A DNA stretch of 47,054 nucleotides from Paracoccaceae bacterium (GCA_018223125.1 JAAEZA010000011.1:41449-88502); one strand, 5' to 3'; numbered from the stretch's first letter, positions 1 to 8,841 are shown. Notes: generated by a model from the letters alone, not told the origin. Program-made: numbers and translations.

Positions 1-425
1 GCCTTATCCACATCGGTGACATGGGGCAGGACTTCGTATTCCACTTCAACCAGTTTGGCCGCATCCCGTGCGATCAACTGCGATGTTGCCGCAACAGCTG
101 CAACCGCGTGGCCGTCATAAAGCGCCTTTTCGCCCGCCATAACGTTTTCAAGGACGTCGAGATCGCCACCGGTCAGTCCGGTTGCGAAATCCGCGCGGGT
201 GACGATGCCTTTGACTCCGCCCAACGCTTCGGCTTTGGACGTGTCGATCTTTACGATCCGCGCATGGGCATGGGGAGAGCGGACAACCGCTGCAAACAAC
301 ATACCCGGAGCCACGGCATCCGCGCCGAACTTGGCCTTGCCAGTCACTTTGTCCACGCCGTCAGGGCGTTTTACCCTTTGGCCGACAACTTTGAAGTCTT
401 CTGTTTTTGTATCATCGAACGCCAT
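1..425 (-). CDS. Molybdopterin-binding large subunit, CoxL/xanthine dehydrogenase family (3' part outside window)
   Basis: Large catalytic subunit of a molybdenum hydroxylase, in which a Mo-cytosine dinucleotide cofactor would hydroxylate or oxidise a substrate. Only the first 141 codons are inside the window; the gene runs off the left edge. The N-terminus reads VVGQRVKRPDGVDKVTGKAK, followed by a segment around RSPHAHARI, both typical of the a/b hammerhead domain that opens this family. The Mo active-site loop, which would separate carbon monoxide dehydrogenase from other hydroxylases, is not in the window, so the substrate is unknown. The ATG starts one base after the TGA of the 2Fe-2S subunit gene, so the two are probably translationally coupled. 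It is the third gene of a FAD - 2Fe-2S - Mo operon divergent from a beta-oxidation operon. The family is certain; a CO dehydrogenase role is unproven. Confidence 0.88.
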   Translation of the reverse strand, partial: MAFDDTKTEDFKVVGQRVKRPDGVDKVTGKAKFGADAVAPGMLFAAVVRSPHAHARIVKIDTSKAEALGGVKGIVTRADFATGLTGGDLDVLENVMAGEKALYDGHAVAAVAATSQLIARDAAKLVEVEYEVLPHVTDVDK

Positions 426-426
426 A

Positions 427-900
427 TCAGGAAGCCTTTCTCAGATCAGCAGCGGTTTCCATTACCGCGCGAATGATTTTGTCATAGCCTGTGCAGCGGC
501 ACAGGTTGCCTGCAAGCCAGTAGCGCACTTGCGTCTCGGTCGGCTCGGGGTGTTTTTCCAGCAGGTTTTTGGTTGCAACCAGAATACCGGGGGTACAGAT
601 CCCGCATTGCAGCGCAGCATGTTCAATAAACTTTTCTTGCAGGATGTGCAGGTTTTCCCCTTCTGCCATGCCCTCAACAGTGGCGATTTCCTTGCCGTCC
701 GCTTCGGCGCCAAGTACCAGACAGGAACAGACCAGCCGCCCGTCCATGGTCACGGAACAGGCACCGCAATCGCCGGTGCCGCAGCCTTCCTTGGCGCCGG
801 TCAGGCCGAGCTTGTCGCGCAGCGCGTCCAGCAGGGTTTCCCGCGGATCGCAGAGAAATTCAACATCGTCGCCGTTAACTTTGGTATTTACGTGGATCAT
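427..900 (-). CDS. [2Fe-2S] small subunit of molybdenum hydroxylase (CoxS family)
   Basis: Electron-transfer subunit of 157 residues, the usual size for CoxS/XdhC-type iron-sulfur subunits. The N-terminal plant-ferredoxin-type cluster is formed by cysteines in EGCGTGDCGACS and the following VCSC. The C-terminal helical cluster domain has CGICTPG and NLCRCTGY. Electrons would pass from the Mo centre through the two clusters to the FAD subunit. The start overlaps the end of the FAD subunit gene by four bases (ATGA), and the Mo subunit follows at once, giving the canonical three-subunit set in one operon. All cluster cysteines are present, so it should be functional. Confidence 0.95.
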   Translation of the reverse strand: MIHVNTKVNGDDVEFLCDPRETLLDALRDKLGLTGAKEGCGTGDCGACSVTMDGRLVCSCLVLGAEADGKEIATVEGMAEGENLHILQEKFIEHAALQCGICTPGILVATKNLLEKHPEPTETQVRYWLAGNLCRCTGYDKIIRAVMETAADLRKAS

Positions 901-1757
901 GATGCGGCCTCCGCCCGTTCGTATGCAATTTTTGCGGCGCGTTTTGCCAACACGCCGGCAACATGGGTGCGGAACTTTACGGTTCCGCGTTTATCGTCGA
1001 TGGGATTACAGGCCGCACTTGCCGCCTCTGCCAGCGCATCGAGTGCTGCATCGTCGAGTTCGGTGCCGATAATGGCATTTGCGGCCTCTTCCACTAGAAG
1101 AACCGTAGGCGCCACCGCGCCAAGGGAAACGCGTGCTTCGACGATTTTTTTGCCGTCCAGCCGCAGGTTGATGCCACAGCCCACAACAGCGATGTCCATT
1201 TCAGTGCGCGGAATAAAGCGCAGGTAGGCATCCCCACCGGATTTGCCCCGTGCCGGAATGTGAACCGCAGTAACCAGTTCCCCTGCTTCCAGACTGGTTT
1301 TACCCGGAGCGGTCGGAATATCCTCGACCGCGACCCGACGTTCGCCGTTCGGCCCTGTGACTGTCACGGTTACACCGGCCGCGACCATTGCCGGTACACT
1401 GTCCGCGGCCGGAGAGCCGTTGCACAGGTTGCCCGTCAGTGTGGCACGGCCCTGCACCTGTGTAGAGCCGATCAGATCCATCGCTTCCACCAGCCCCGGC
1501 CATTCCTTGCCCAATGTGTCGTGTTCGCTCATCTCGGCACCGGTGACCGCGACGCCGATGCGCCAGCCGTCGCCTTCGCGGGTAATATCCGAAACCCCTG
1601 CGATTTTCTTGATGTCGATCAATACATCTGGCGTAACAATGTCTGCGCGCAACTGCACCAGCACATCTGTCCCACCCGCAAGGAAGCGGGTGACGCCCTG
1701 TGCGTCTTTGGCAAGTGCCACTGCATCATCAAAACTGCTTGGCGTATGATACTGCAT
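897..1757 (-). CDS. FAD-binding subunit of molybdenum hydroxylase (CoxM family)
   Basis: Flavoprotein subunit (286 residues) that takes electrons from the 2Fe-2S subunit and passes them to the acceptor. FAD-binding motifs are visible as LAGGTDVLVQ near residue 29 and TLTGNLCNGSPAADS near residue 107; the C-terminal CO_deh_flav_C part follows. I chose the ATG at 1757 because GGAGAG lies 5-6 bases upstream and the protein then begins MQYHTPSSF, as the family does; an in-frame start ten codons earlier lacks a ribosome site. First gene of the operon. The 373-base gap upstream separates it from the divergent CoA-ligase operon and must hold its promoter. Confidence 0.92.
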   Translation of the reverse strand: MQYHTPSSFDDAVALAKDAQGVTRFLAGGTDVLVQLRADIVTPDVLIDIKKIAGVSDITREGDGWRIGVAVTGAEMSEHDTLGKEWPGLVEAMDLIGSTQVQGRATLTGNLCNGSPAADSVPAMVAAGVTVTVTGPNGERRVAVEDIPTAPGKTSLEAGELVTAVHIPARGKSGGDAYLRFIPRTEMDIAVVGCGINLRLDGKKIVEARVSLGAVAPTVLLVEEAANAIIGTELDDAALDALAEAASAACNPIDDKRGTVKFRTHVAGVLAKRAAKIAYERAEAAS

Positions 1758-2130
1758 GTTCTCTCCTGGTATATAGGTGGAAGCCACCCGTTTTATCGTC
1801 TTTTGTTCCGTCCGGACAGCGCGTCACAAACGCCCCTCTCCCGATTTGCCTACAGGGTAGCGCCTTTGGACCGGCGGCACACCCAGAATCGACATATGGG
1901 CAGACCGTGCCTGTGCCACGCCACGGGCGCAAGTAAGAAAAAGCTAACCTGCGGCTTAGGGCATTGAAAATCTTCAGGACGCGGCCTCAAACGACCTAGG
2001 GTCAAATTTCCGTTACGCTAGGGAATTTTCGCAAGCCACTTGCCAAGTCAGGGCCGATGTTATGACCTGTGACTGTGCTGGTGAGTGGCCCGTCAACGGG
2101 CTTACCACCCGTTTGGGAGGACGGATCAAC
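1758..2130. other. Divergent intergenic region between molybdenum hydroxylase and beta-oxidation operons
   Basis: This 373-base stretch has no convincing gene apart from the leader ORF that begins at 2131. It must carry the promoters of both flanking operons. Leftward, a TATATA-like stretch lies just upstream of the coxM-type start, next to a short GGTGG/CCACC stem. Rightward, TTGCCA (2040) and TATGAC (2061) resemble promoter hexamers, but their 15-base spacing is short, so I do not call a promoter. A small stem at 2088-2101 precedes the leader ORF. Base composition is less G+C-rich than the genes around it. Confidence 0.5.
2088..2101 (+). promoter_or_regulatory. Short stem-loop before the leader ORF
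   Basis: GCCCGT (2088-2093) and ACGGGC (2096-2101) form an inverted repeat with two bases between them; a real RNA would open the loop to four bases and pair five. It lies 30 bases upstream of the leader ORF and would sit in the 5' untranslated RNA of the CoA-ligase operon. Its role (attenuation, stability or none) is unknown. Confidence 0.3.
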
Positions 2131-2193
2131 ATGAACTTACACGCGATGCTGGCCTTTGGCCGATGCGCGCCTGACAACAGGCCAATCTCATGA
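2131..2193 (+). CDS. 20-codon leader ORF translationally coupled to the CoA ligase
   Basis: An ATG at 2131 lies 10 bases after a good ribosome-binding site (GGGAGGA, 2115-2121) and opens a 20-codon frame, MNLHAMLAFGRCAPDNRPIS. Its TGA overlaps the ATG of the CoA ligase as ATGA at 2190-2193. The ligase start itself has no clear Shine-Dalgarno sequence, so ribosomes probably reach it by terminating on this short frame. I know no family for the peptide. It could be a regulatory leader or only a ribosome-loading device. Evidence is the ribosome site and the exact overlap; no homology is claimed. Confidence 0.45.
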   Translation: MNLHAMLAFGRCAPDNRPIS

Positions 2194-3881
2194 GCGGAAT
2201 GACATTGGAACAGGCAGCCGCCCATGTCACTTCAACCGACCCGCGATTTGCGATTGAACAGGCCAAAATCCGCGGCGTGGATTACCGCGTTTTCAAAAAC
2301 GCCCCGCCCCATCTGCGGGCCCTGTTGCAGGCCAGCGCTGCGGCCCACGGCAATGGTGCTGACGAGTATCTGGTCTACCGCGACGAACGGTGGAGCTATG
2401 ACGCCTTTTGCACGGATGTTTGCAGAATGGCAAAGGTGCTCAGAAACGATCTTGGCATTAAACAGGGCGACCGCGTTGCGCTGGCAATGCGGAACTATCC
2501 CGAACTTCCGATCCTGATGATGGCGATCACCAGCATCGGAGCGGTGGTGGTCTTTATGAACGCCTGGTGGACAACAGACGAACTGGAATATGCGCTGAAA
2601 GACAGCGGTGCCATTCTGGTCTTTGCTGACGGACCACGGTTCGAACGCATAGCCGCGCTTGGAGATGCCGCACCGGACATGATTGCCCTGCGGGATGCCC
2701 CGAAAGACGCACGGCGCTACGAAGACCTGCTGGAGAGCGCCGGACCTGCGGACTGGCCCGATGTGGAAATCGCCACAGATGACGATATGGCTGTGATGTA
2801 TTCTTCCGGCACAACAGGCCGCCCGAAAGGCGTGGTACAAACCCATCGCGGCGCGATGTCTGCTGTGTTCACCTGGCTGATGTCTCTGGTATTGCCGCCC
2901 CTGATGGCGCCTGCCGATGCGCCCCCGGCCCCGGATCCCGGACCGCAGGCGATCCTGATCGTGACGCCCCTGTTTCACGTCACTGCCACCCATCCGATGT
3001 TCCTGCTTTCCCTGCCAATGGGCGCTAAACTGGTGCTACTGCACAAATGGGACGCGGAAGAGGCCGTGCGCGTCATCGAGGCGGAAAAGATTACCCGCTT
3101 TCTTGGCGTGCCCACCCAGTCCGCCGATCTGATGGCCGCGGCCAAACGCATGGGCACCAGCCTGCCCAGCCTGCAATACGTGGGCGCAGGCGGCGCCAAA
3201 CGCCCTGCCGCGCAAGTTGCACAACTGGGCGAGACCTTTCCGCAGGCCAATGTGGCCTCGGGCTGGGGGATGACAGAAACCAATGCGGTCGGACTGGGCA
3301 TCACCGGACCGGATTACGCCGAAAAGCCCGGCTCTGCGGGGCGGTTGCTGCCCCCTGTTCAGGATCTTGTGATCCTTGGCGATGACGGCCAGCCGGTGCC
3401 CCTTGGCGAAGTGGGCGAACTGACGGTGAAAAGCCCTGCAAACATGCGCTGCTACCTGAACAAACCCGAAGCCACTACCGAAGTGTTTCAGGACGGCTGG
3501 CTGCGCACGGGTGATATGGCGACACTGGACGCCGACGGCTATGTCACGATTGTAGATCGCAAAAAGGACATCATCATCCGCGGCGGCGAAAACATCGCCT
3601 GTCTGGATGTAGAAGGCGCGTTGCACAAACATCCCGCCGTGCGGGAGGCCTGTGCCTTTTCGGTGCCCGACGAAAGACTGGGAGAAATCGTCGGCGCGGG
3701 GATCACGCTGCAACAGGGGCAAACCGTCACGGCAGAGGATTTGCGCAGTTTCCTTTCTGCTCACATAGCCCATTTCAAGATACCGGACCGCTTCTGGTTC
3801 CAAACCACCCCGCTGCCACGCGGCGCGACCGACAAGCTCGACCGTCGCGCCCTGCGCAGCGCCTGTTTATCAAAGGAGTAG
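2190..3881 (+). CDS. Acyl-CoA synthetase (class I adenylate-forming enzyme)
   Basis: ATP-dependent carboxylate-CoA ligase (563 residues) that makes an acyl-adenylate and then an acyl-CoA. The adenylation-domain P-loop is MYSSGTTGRPKGVV (residues 203-216), the A5 motif is GWGMTETN, and the hinge region is GWLRTGDMATLDADGYVTIV followed by DRKKDIIIRGGENI. The C-terminal domain ends RGATDKLDRRALR in place of the usual GK, but a lysine is present. First full gene of a six-gene operon with all downstream beta-oxidation steps, so it probably activates the substrate of that pathway. The start at 2190 is coupled to the leader ORF by ATGA; an alternative ATG lies three codons further on. Substrate unknown. 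Confidence 0.93.
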   Translation: MSGMTLEQAAAHVTSTDPRFAIEQAKIRGVDYRVFKNAPPHLRALLQASAAAHGNGADEYLVYRDERWSYDAFCTDVCRMAKVLRNDLGIKQGDRVALAMRNYPELPILMMAITSIGAVVVFMNAWWTTDELEYALKDSGAILVFADGPRFERIAALGDAAPDMIALRDAPKDARRYEDLLESAGPADWPDVEIATDDDMAVMYSSGTTGRPKGVVQTHRGAMSAVFTWLMSLVLPPLMAPADAPPAPDPGPQAILIVTPLFHVTATHPMFLLSLPMGAKLVLLHKWDAEEAVRVIEAEKITRFLGVPTQSADLMAAAKRMGTSLPSLQYVGAGGAKRPAAQVAQLGETFPQANVASGWGMTETNAVGLGITGPDYAEKPGSAGRLLPPVQDLVILGDDGQPVPLGEVGELTVKSPANMRCYLNKPEATTEVFQDGWLRTGDMATLDADGYVTIVDRKKDIIIRGGENIACLDVEGALHKHPAVREACAFSVPDERLGEIVGAGITLQQGQTVTAEDLRSFLSAHIAHFKIPDRFWFQTTPLPRGATDKLDRRALRSACLSKE

Positions 3882-3886
3882 ATATC

Positions 3887-5185
3887 ATGGACACGCACAC
3901 GGACGTCGCCGACTATCTCGAAACCGCCGGAACGCTGGCTTGGGAAGTGCCGGACCTGCCGGAACTGACACCCTTGCGCCCGATCAAAACGGTTGGGGTT
4001 ATCGGTGCCGGCACAATGGGCGGCGGCATTTCGATGAATTTCGTCAACGCCGGACTGAACGTGAAAATCGTAGAAACCAAGCAGGAGGCGCTCGATCGCG
4101 GCCTTGGCGTGGTACGCGCGAACTACGAACGTTCTGCCAAACGCGGCCGCTTCCCGATGGAAGAAGTGGACGAACGCATGTCCCGCTTTGAGGGCTGCCT
4201 GTCGATAGACGATCTTGCCGACTGCGATCTGGTGATCGAAGCGGTGTTTGAGGATATGGACCTCAAGCGCGAGATATTCTCCAAACTTGACAGCGTGATG
4301 AAACAGGGCGCGATCCTTGCCACCAACACTTCGGCGCTGGATATTGACGAAATCGCAGCCGTGACCAAACGGCCCGAGGACGTGATCGGCCTGCATTTCT
4401 TTTCCCCCGCCAACGTCATGAAACTGCTGGAAATCGTGCGTGCGGACCATACCGCTAATGATGTGGTCGCCACATGCATGGATCTGGCCAAGAAAATCGG
4501 AAAAGTGGCCACGCTGGTTGGCGTTTGCCCCGGTTTCGTTGGCAACCGCATCCTGTTTGCCCGTCAGGACCAAGCCAACCGTCTGGTGGCCAAGGGGGTG
4601 CTGCCCTGGGACGTGGACGCGGCGCTGAACGCATTCGGCTTTCGCATGGGGCCATTCCAGATGTCCGATCTCGCCGGTCTGGATATCGGCTGGTCCAAAG
4701 GCGCCAAGACGGACAACCCGATCCGCGATGCCCTATGTGAAATGGACCGTCGCGGCCAAAAGACACAAGCCGGGTTTTACGACTACGACGAAAACCGCAA
4801 TCCCACGCCTTCTGATGTGACGGCGAAAGTCATCAGGGACATCACCAAGGCGGAACCGATCACCCTGCCCAAGAGCGAGATCATAGAGGCCTGTATCTAC
4901 CCAATGATCAACGAAGCCGTTAAAATCCTTGAAGAAAATAAGGCACAGCGGCCCTCTGACATCGATGTGGTCTGGATCAACGGCTATGGCTGGCCTGCCG
5001 ACAAGGGCGGCCCGATGTTTTATGGCGACATGGTCGGTGCAAAGGCGGTACTGGCCAAGATGGAAGAGCTCGCCAAGGAAGATCCATCCTGCGAACCTGC
5101 CGCCCTGCTGCGCGAATTGGCCGCCGAGGATGGCAAATTCACCGAAATCAACACCGGCGGACTGAAAACAAAGGGAGGCGCCTGA
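3887..5185 (+). CDS. 3-hydroxyacyl-CoA dehydrogenase
   Basis: NAD-dependent oxidation of 3-hydroxyacyl-CoA to 3-ketoacyl-CoA. The Rossmann motif [11 protein letters not shown] is at residues 37-47, and the catalytic His is H170 in HFFSP with the partner Glu at E182 in the following NVMKLLEIV. Two C-terminal helical domains follow, the second with [14 protein letters not shown]. At 432 residues it matches FadB/FadJ without the N-terminal hydratase domain; the hydratase is the next gene, two bases away. An AAAGGAG ribosome site precedes the ATG. Part of the 2190-8841 operon. Function is clear from motifs; chain-length or ring preference is not. Confidence 0.93.
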   Translation: MDTHTDVADYLETAGTLAWEVPDLPELTPLRPIKTVGVIGAGTMGGGISMNFVNAGLNVKIVETKQEALDRGLGVVRANYERSAKRGRFPMEEVDERMSRFEGCLSIDDLADCDLVIEAVFEDMDLKREIFSKLDSVMKQGAILATNTSALDIDEIAAVTKRPEDVIGLHFFSPANVMKLLEIVRADHTANDVVATCMDLAKKIGKVATLVGVCPGFVGNRILFARQDQANRLVAKGVLPWDVDAALNAFGFRMGPFQMSDLAGLDIGWSKGAKTDNPIRDALCEMDRRGQKTQAGFYDYDENRNPTPSDVTAKVIRDITKAEPITLPKSEIIEACIYPMINEAVKILEENKAQRPSDIDVVWINGYGWPADKGGPMFYGDMVGAKAVLAKMEELAKEDPSCEPAALLRELAAEDGKFTEINTGGLKTKGGA

Positions 5186-5186
5186 T

Positions 5187-5963
5187 ATGGCTTACGAGTT
5201 TATAACCACCGAAAAACGCGGCAACGTGCTGCTGGTCACGATGAACCGGCCCGAAGTCTACAACGCCGTTCACGGGCCGATGCATGATGAAATGTCCCGA
5301 TGCTGGGACGATTTCGCCGCCGATCCCGATCTCTGGGTCGCTGTCCTGACAGGGGCTGGCGACAAGGCGTTTACCGCAGGCAATGACCTGAAACATACTG
5401 CGCAGGGCGGCGCAGGCCCGACAACGACCAACGGCTTTGCTGGTCTTTCCTCACGCTATGATCTGGAAAAGCCGATCATCGCTGCGGTCAACGGCTTTGC
5501 CATGGGCGGCGGTTTTGAAACAGCCCTGTCCTGCGACATCATCATCGCCTCCGATCAGGCCACATTCGCCCTGCCCGAAGTCAAGGTCGGCTTCTTTGCC
5601 GCCGCCTCTGGTGTGCAGCGCCTGTCCCGCTACATCGGGCGGCTGGCCGCGCAGGAACTGATGTTCACAGGCCGCAAGATTGACGCCGCCGAAGCCCTCG
5701 CACTCGGTTGTGTCAATGCTGTCGTGCCCCACGGCGAACTGCTGGATGCTGCAATGGAAAAGGCACAGGAAATCGCCTCTGTGTCGCCTTCCTCCGTCAA
5801 GGCCACAAAACGTGTGCTGAACTCCATGAATGTTGCCGAAGGCCTGCCCGAAAGCAACGACTACAGCCGCGAGGTCATTCAGGATCTCATGAAAACCGAA
5901 GACTTCAAGGAAGGCGTCAACGCCTTTGTGGAAAAACGAAAACCGAATTGGGTAAACCGCTAA
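5187..5963 (+). CDS. Enoyl-CoA hydratase/isomerase (crotonase family)
   Basis: Crotonase-fold protein of 258 residues, likely hydrating enoyl-CoA to 3-hydroxyacyl-CoA. The oxyanion-hole segments are AGNDLKH and NGFAMGGGF. Both catalytic glutamates of crotonase are placed: one in GGGFETALSCD and one in LPEVKVGF. The loop after the second Glu reads FFAAASGVQRL, where many family members have IPGAGGTQRL, so the pocket wall differs. It starts two bases after the dehydrogenase stop, so the pair behaves like a FadB multifunctional protein split into two genes. An isomerase role is possible. Confidence 0.9.
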   Translation: MAYEFITTEKRGNVLLVTMNRPEVYNAVHGPMHDEMSRCWDDFAADPDLWVAVLTGAGDKAFTAGNDLKHTAQGGAGPTTTNGFAGLSSRYDLEKPIIAAVNGFAMGGGFETALSCDIIIASDQATFALPEVKVGFFAAASGVQRLSRYIGRLAAQELMFTGRKIDAAEALALGCVNAVVPHGELLDAAMEKAQEIASVSPSSVKATKRVLNSMNVAEGLPESNDYSREVIQDLMKTEDFKEGVNAFVEKRKPNWVNR

Positions 5964-5983
5964 GCGGAAAGGAACAGAGAACC

Positions 5984-7285
5984 ATGTCACTTGGAATACA
6001 CAACGCAGAGCTGAACCAGCTTGCCATGTCTGAAAAGGCACAACCGCTGCTGGACGCTGTGATCGCGCATATTCGCGACAATGTTGATCCGATCACCGAG
6101 GAATTTTACAAACTGGGCGAAGGCCGCGCCGATCGCTGGTCTTATGCGCCGGGTCAGTTGGAACTGCTGGAAACCGCCAAGGTAAAGGCGCGGGAAAACG
6201 GGTTGTGGAACTTCTTCCTGCCCAATGCGGAAACCGGCGAAGGCCTGTCCAACCTCGATTATGCCTATATCGCGGCGGAACTGGGCAAGAACCCTCTGGC
6301 TTCGGAAACCCTGAACTGTTCCGCACCTGATACCGGCAACATGGAAGTGCTGGAGCGGATCGGCACGCCTGCGCAAAAGGAAAAATGGCTCAAGCCGCTG
6401 CTGGCCGGTGAAATCCGTTCCGCCTTTGCCATGACCGAGCCGGATGTGGCCTCTTCGGATGCCAAGAACATCTCCACTTCTGCGGTTCTGGAAAACGGTG
6501 AATGGGTTATCAACGGCGAGAAGTTCTATATCTCCGGCGCAGGCGATCCGCGCTGTAAGATCATGATTACGATGGTGAAAACCTCCCCCGATGCGGAACC
6601 GTTCAAGCAACAAAGCCAGATCCTTGTGCCGATCGACACTCCGGGTGTAGAGATCCTCGGCCCGATGCACGTATTCGGCCATGACGATGCGCCCCACGGC
6701 CATATGCACATCCGCTTTACCGATGTGCGCGTCCCCGAAGAAAACATGCTGCTGGGCGAAGGCCGTGGCTTTGAAATCAGCCAGCTGCGGCTCGGGCCGG
6801 GACGTATCCACCACTGCATGCGCTCTATCGGTCAGGGCGAACGCGCACTGGAAATGATGATGGAACGCGCGCTCAGCCGTGAAGCCTTTGGCAAGAAGAT
6901 CATTGATCTGGGCAAGAACATGGAAACCATTTCCCGCGCACGGATCGAACTGGAAGCCATGCGCCTGATGGTGCTGAAAGCGGCCCGCGCGATGGATGTG
7001 CTTGGCAACAAAGAGGCGCGCATCTGGGTGTCTGCGGTCAAGGCGATGGTGCCGGAAAAAGTCTGTGACATCATCGACCAGTCCATGCAGGTCCACGGTG
7101 CAGCCGGTCTGTCCCAGTGGTTCCCGCTGTCGGATATGTACGCCGGCCAGCGCACCCTGCGCTTTGCCGACGGTCCGGACGAGGTACACCACCACGTTGT
7201 GGCCCGCGCCGAAGTGCAAACCTTCAAAGCGTCCAACGACCGCGCCCCGATCATTGCTGCGGGTCGCAAGTTTGAAGGACCGTAA
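5984..7285 (+). CDS. Acyl-CoA dehydrogenase, ACAD10/11-like
   Basis: FAD-dependent acyl-CoA dehydrogenase of 433 residues. The middle domain has FAMTEPDVASSDAKN; the C-terminal helical domain has GPGRIHHCMRSIGQGERALE, then AFGKKI, QVHGAAGLSQ and the end motif LRFADGPDEVH. The last two segments are typical of the ACAD10/ACAD11 subfamily rather than classical FadE. In mammals that subfamily, joined to a phosphotransferase domain, handles 4-hydroxyacyl-CoAs through a 4-phospho intermediate; in Pseudomonas LvaC does so with the kinase LvaA. A matching kinase-type gene lies at 23703-24731. The start at 5984 follows a GGAACAGAG-type ribosome site 21 bases after the hydratase stop; a longer upstream frame overlaps that gene and is rejected. 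Confidence 0.9.
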   Translation: MSLGIHNAELNQLAMSEKAQPLLDAVIAHIRDNVDPITEEFYKLGEGRADRWSYAPGQLELLETAKVKARENGLWNFFLPNAETGEGLSNLDYAYIAAELGKNPLASETLNCSAPDTGNMEVLERIGTPAQKEKWLKPLLAGEIRSAFAMTEPDVASSDAKNISTSAVLENGEWVINGEKFYISGAGDPRCKIMITMVKTSPDAEPFKQQSQILVPIDTPGVEILGPMHVFGHDDAPHGHMHIRFTDVRVPEENMLLGEGRGFEISQLRLGPGRIHHCMRSIGQGERALEMMMERALSREAFGKKIIDLGKNMETISRARIELEAMRLMVLKAARAMDVLGNKEARIWVSAVKAMVPEKVCDIIDQSMQVHGAAGLSQWFPLSDMYAGQRTLRFADGPDEVHHHVVARAEVQTFKASNDRAPIIAAGRKFEGP

Positions 7286-7287
7286 CC

Positions 7288-8061
7288 ATGACACAACTGT
7301 TTGATATGACAGGAAAGGTCGCGCTGCTCACCGGCGCGTCCAAAGGCATGGGGTTCGAGATGGCCAAAGCCATGGCGCTGCACGGCGCCAAGGTGGTCAT
7401 TTCCGCCCGCACACAGGAAGATCTGGATAAGGCCGCTGCCGAAATCAACAAAGAGTGCGGGGAAACCCGCGCCTTTGGCGTGGCCTGTAACGCAGGCTAC
7501 AAGGACCAGCTTCAGGCGCTGGTAGATAAAACCCGCGAACTGGCCGGCACGATCGACATCCTGTTCGGCAACGCAGGGGTGAACCCCTACTACGGCCCGA
7601 CCTCGGAAATTTCCGACAAGGCCTATGAAAAAACCATGCAGGTCAATGTGCAATCCAACCTCTGGCTGGCGCAGCTTGTGGCACCGGATATGGAAAAGAA
7701 CGGTGGCGGCTCCATGGTCTTCACCTCTTCGATCGGGGCGTTCAAACCTTCGGTCACACTGGGCACCTATGCCATGTCAAAACTGGCGGTGATCGGCCTT
7801 GTACGCAACCTTGCAGCGGAATTCGGTGCCAAAGGCATCCGCGTCAATGCGCTGTGTCCCGGCGTGGTGCGCACGGAATTCGCCCGCGAACTGTGGGATA
7901 ACCCCAAGGCCGCAGAACGCGCGACCAAGGAAATTCCTTTGGGCCGTTTCGGCGAGCCGGAAGACTTCGCCGGAATCGCGGTTTTCCTCGGCTCGAAAGC
8001 CAGCCAGTATATCACCGGACAGGCCTTTACCGTCGATGGCGGCTCGGTCATGTGGACATAA
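7288..8061 (+). CDS. SDR family oxidoreductase
   Basis: Classical short-chain dehydrogenase/reductase (257 residues). The cofactor motif is LTGASKGMG near the N-terminus, then NAG, the catalytic Ser in TSSIGAF and the YxxxK pair in TYAMSKLAV. The end PLGRFGEPEDFAG and the last segment GQAFTVDGG are typical of FabG-like members. ATG begins two bases after the acyl-CoA dehydrogenase stop, so it is co-transcribed. It may oxidise or reduce a hydroxyl or keto group of the substrate outside the beta position, since a 3-hydroxyacyl-CoA dehydrogenase is already in the operon. Substrate is not deducible. Confidence 0.88.
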   Translation: MTQLFDMTGKVALLTGASKGMGFEMAKAMALHGAKVVISARTQEDLDKAAAEINKECGETRAFGVACNAGYKDQLQALVDKTRELAGTIDILFGNAGVNPYYGPTSEISDKAYEKTMQVNVQSNLWLAQLVAPDMEKNGGGSMVFTSSIGAFKPSVTLGTYAMSKLAVIGLVRNLAAEFGAKGIRVNALCPGVVRTEFARELWDNPKAAERATKEIPLGRFGEPEDFAGIAVFLGSKASQYITGQAFTVDGGSVMWT

Positions 8062-8070
8062 GGGAAGACT

Positions 8071-8841
8071 ATGGAACTTAAAGATAAAATCATTGTCGTC
8101 ACAGGTGCGGCCGGCGGCATCGGCAAGGCGCTAGCGATCCGCTTTGCCGCAGAAGGCGCGAAATGCGTGGTCTGTGCCGATCTGGACGGCAAAGGCGCCG
8201 AGGCCACCGCCAAAGAAATCGGCGGCGTGTCCTTTCAGGTGAATGTGGGCAATGAAGACGAAATCAAAGCCCTCATCGACACCACCGAAGCCGAACAAGG
8301 CCCGATTGACCTGTTCTGCTCCAATGCCGGTATCCTTGTGGGTGGCGGCGTCGAAGTCGCGAATGACGACTGGCAGAAAATCTGGGATATCAACGTCATG
8401 TCCCACGTCTGGGCCGCGCGCCATCTTGTCCCCCTGATGAGCAAACGGGGCGGCGGTTATCTTTTGAACACAGCCTCGGCAGCCGGCCTGCTGAACCAGG
8501 TAGGCGCGGCCCCTTACGGTGTGACCAAACACGCCGCGGTCGGGCTCGCGGAATGGCTGGCGCTGACCTATAACGATCAAGGCATCAAAGTGTCGGTTCT
8601 CTGCCCGCAGGCGGTCCGTTCCGCCATGACCAAAGGACACGAGGATGGCGTTGCCTCGCTCAACGGGATGCTCGAACCCGAAGCAGTGGCCGAGGCCTGC
8701 GTGAAGACCATCAACGATGAAACCTTCCTCGTGCTGCCCCACCCCGAAGTGCTGGAATACATGCGTAACAAGACCGACAATTACGACAAGTGGATTGGCG
8801 GCATGCGCAAGTTGAACCGCATCTACGGCGGCGCAATCTGA
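8071..8841 (+). CDS. SDR family oxidoreductase
   Basis: Second SDR of the operon (256 residues). The cofactor motif is VTGAAGGIG, an acidic Asp follows the second strand (CADLDG), suggesting NAD preference, and the active site is NTASAAG with YGVTKHA. The C-terminal part (VLPHPEVLEYMRNK, then GGMRKLNRIYGG) differs from FabG and is typical of SDRs next to acyl-CoA dehydrogenases in alphaproteobacteria. Last gene of the operon, followed 44 bases later by a strong terminator. Likely acts on a hydroxy- or ketoacyl-CoA; role inferred from context only. Confidence 0.86.
   Translation: MELKDKIIVVTGAAGGIGKALAIRFAAEGAKCVVCADLDGKGAEATAKEIGGVSFQVNVGNEDEIKALIDTTEAEQGPIDLFCSNAGILVGGGVEVANDDWQKIWDINVMSHVWAARHLVPLMSKRGGGYLLNTASAAGLLNQVGAAPYGVTKHAAVGLAEWLALTYNDQGIKVSVLCPQAVRSAMTKGHEDGVASLNGMLEPEAVAEACVKTINDETFLVLPHPEVLEYMRNKTDNYDKWIGGMRKLNRIYGGAI

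Noticed and set aside
199-1227. Long rightward open frame of 342 codons
   Set aside because: It is antisense to the three well-supported molybdenum hydroxylase genes, has no ribosome site and its composition (Ala/Arg/Ser runs) is that of a shadow frame.
2040-2066. TTGCCA and TATGAC as a promoter for the CoA-ligase operon
   Set aside because: The spacing of 15 bases is short and neither hexamer is strong; kept only as a remark on the intergenic region.
5708-5983. N-terminal extension of the acyl-CoA dehydrogenase
   Set aside because: The 92 extra codons overlap the enoyl-CoA hydratase gene in another frame; the ATG at 5984 has a ribosome site and gives the right family length.
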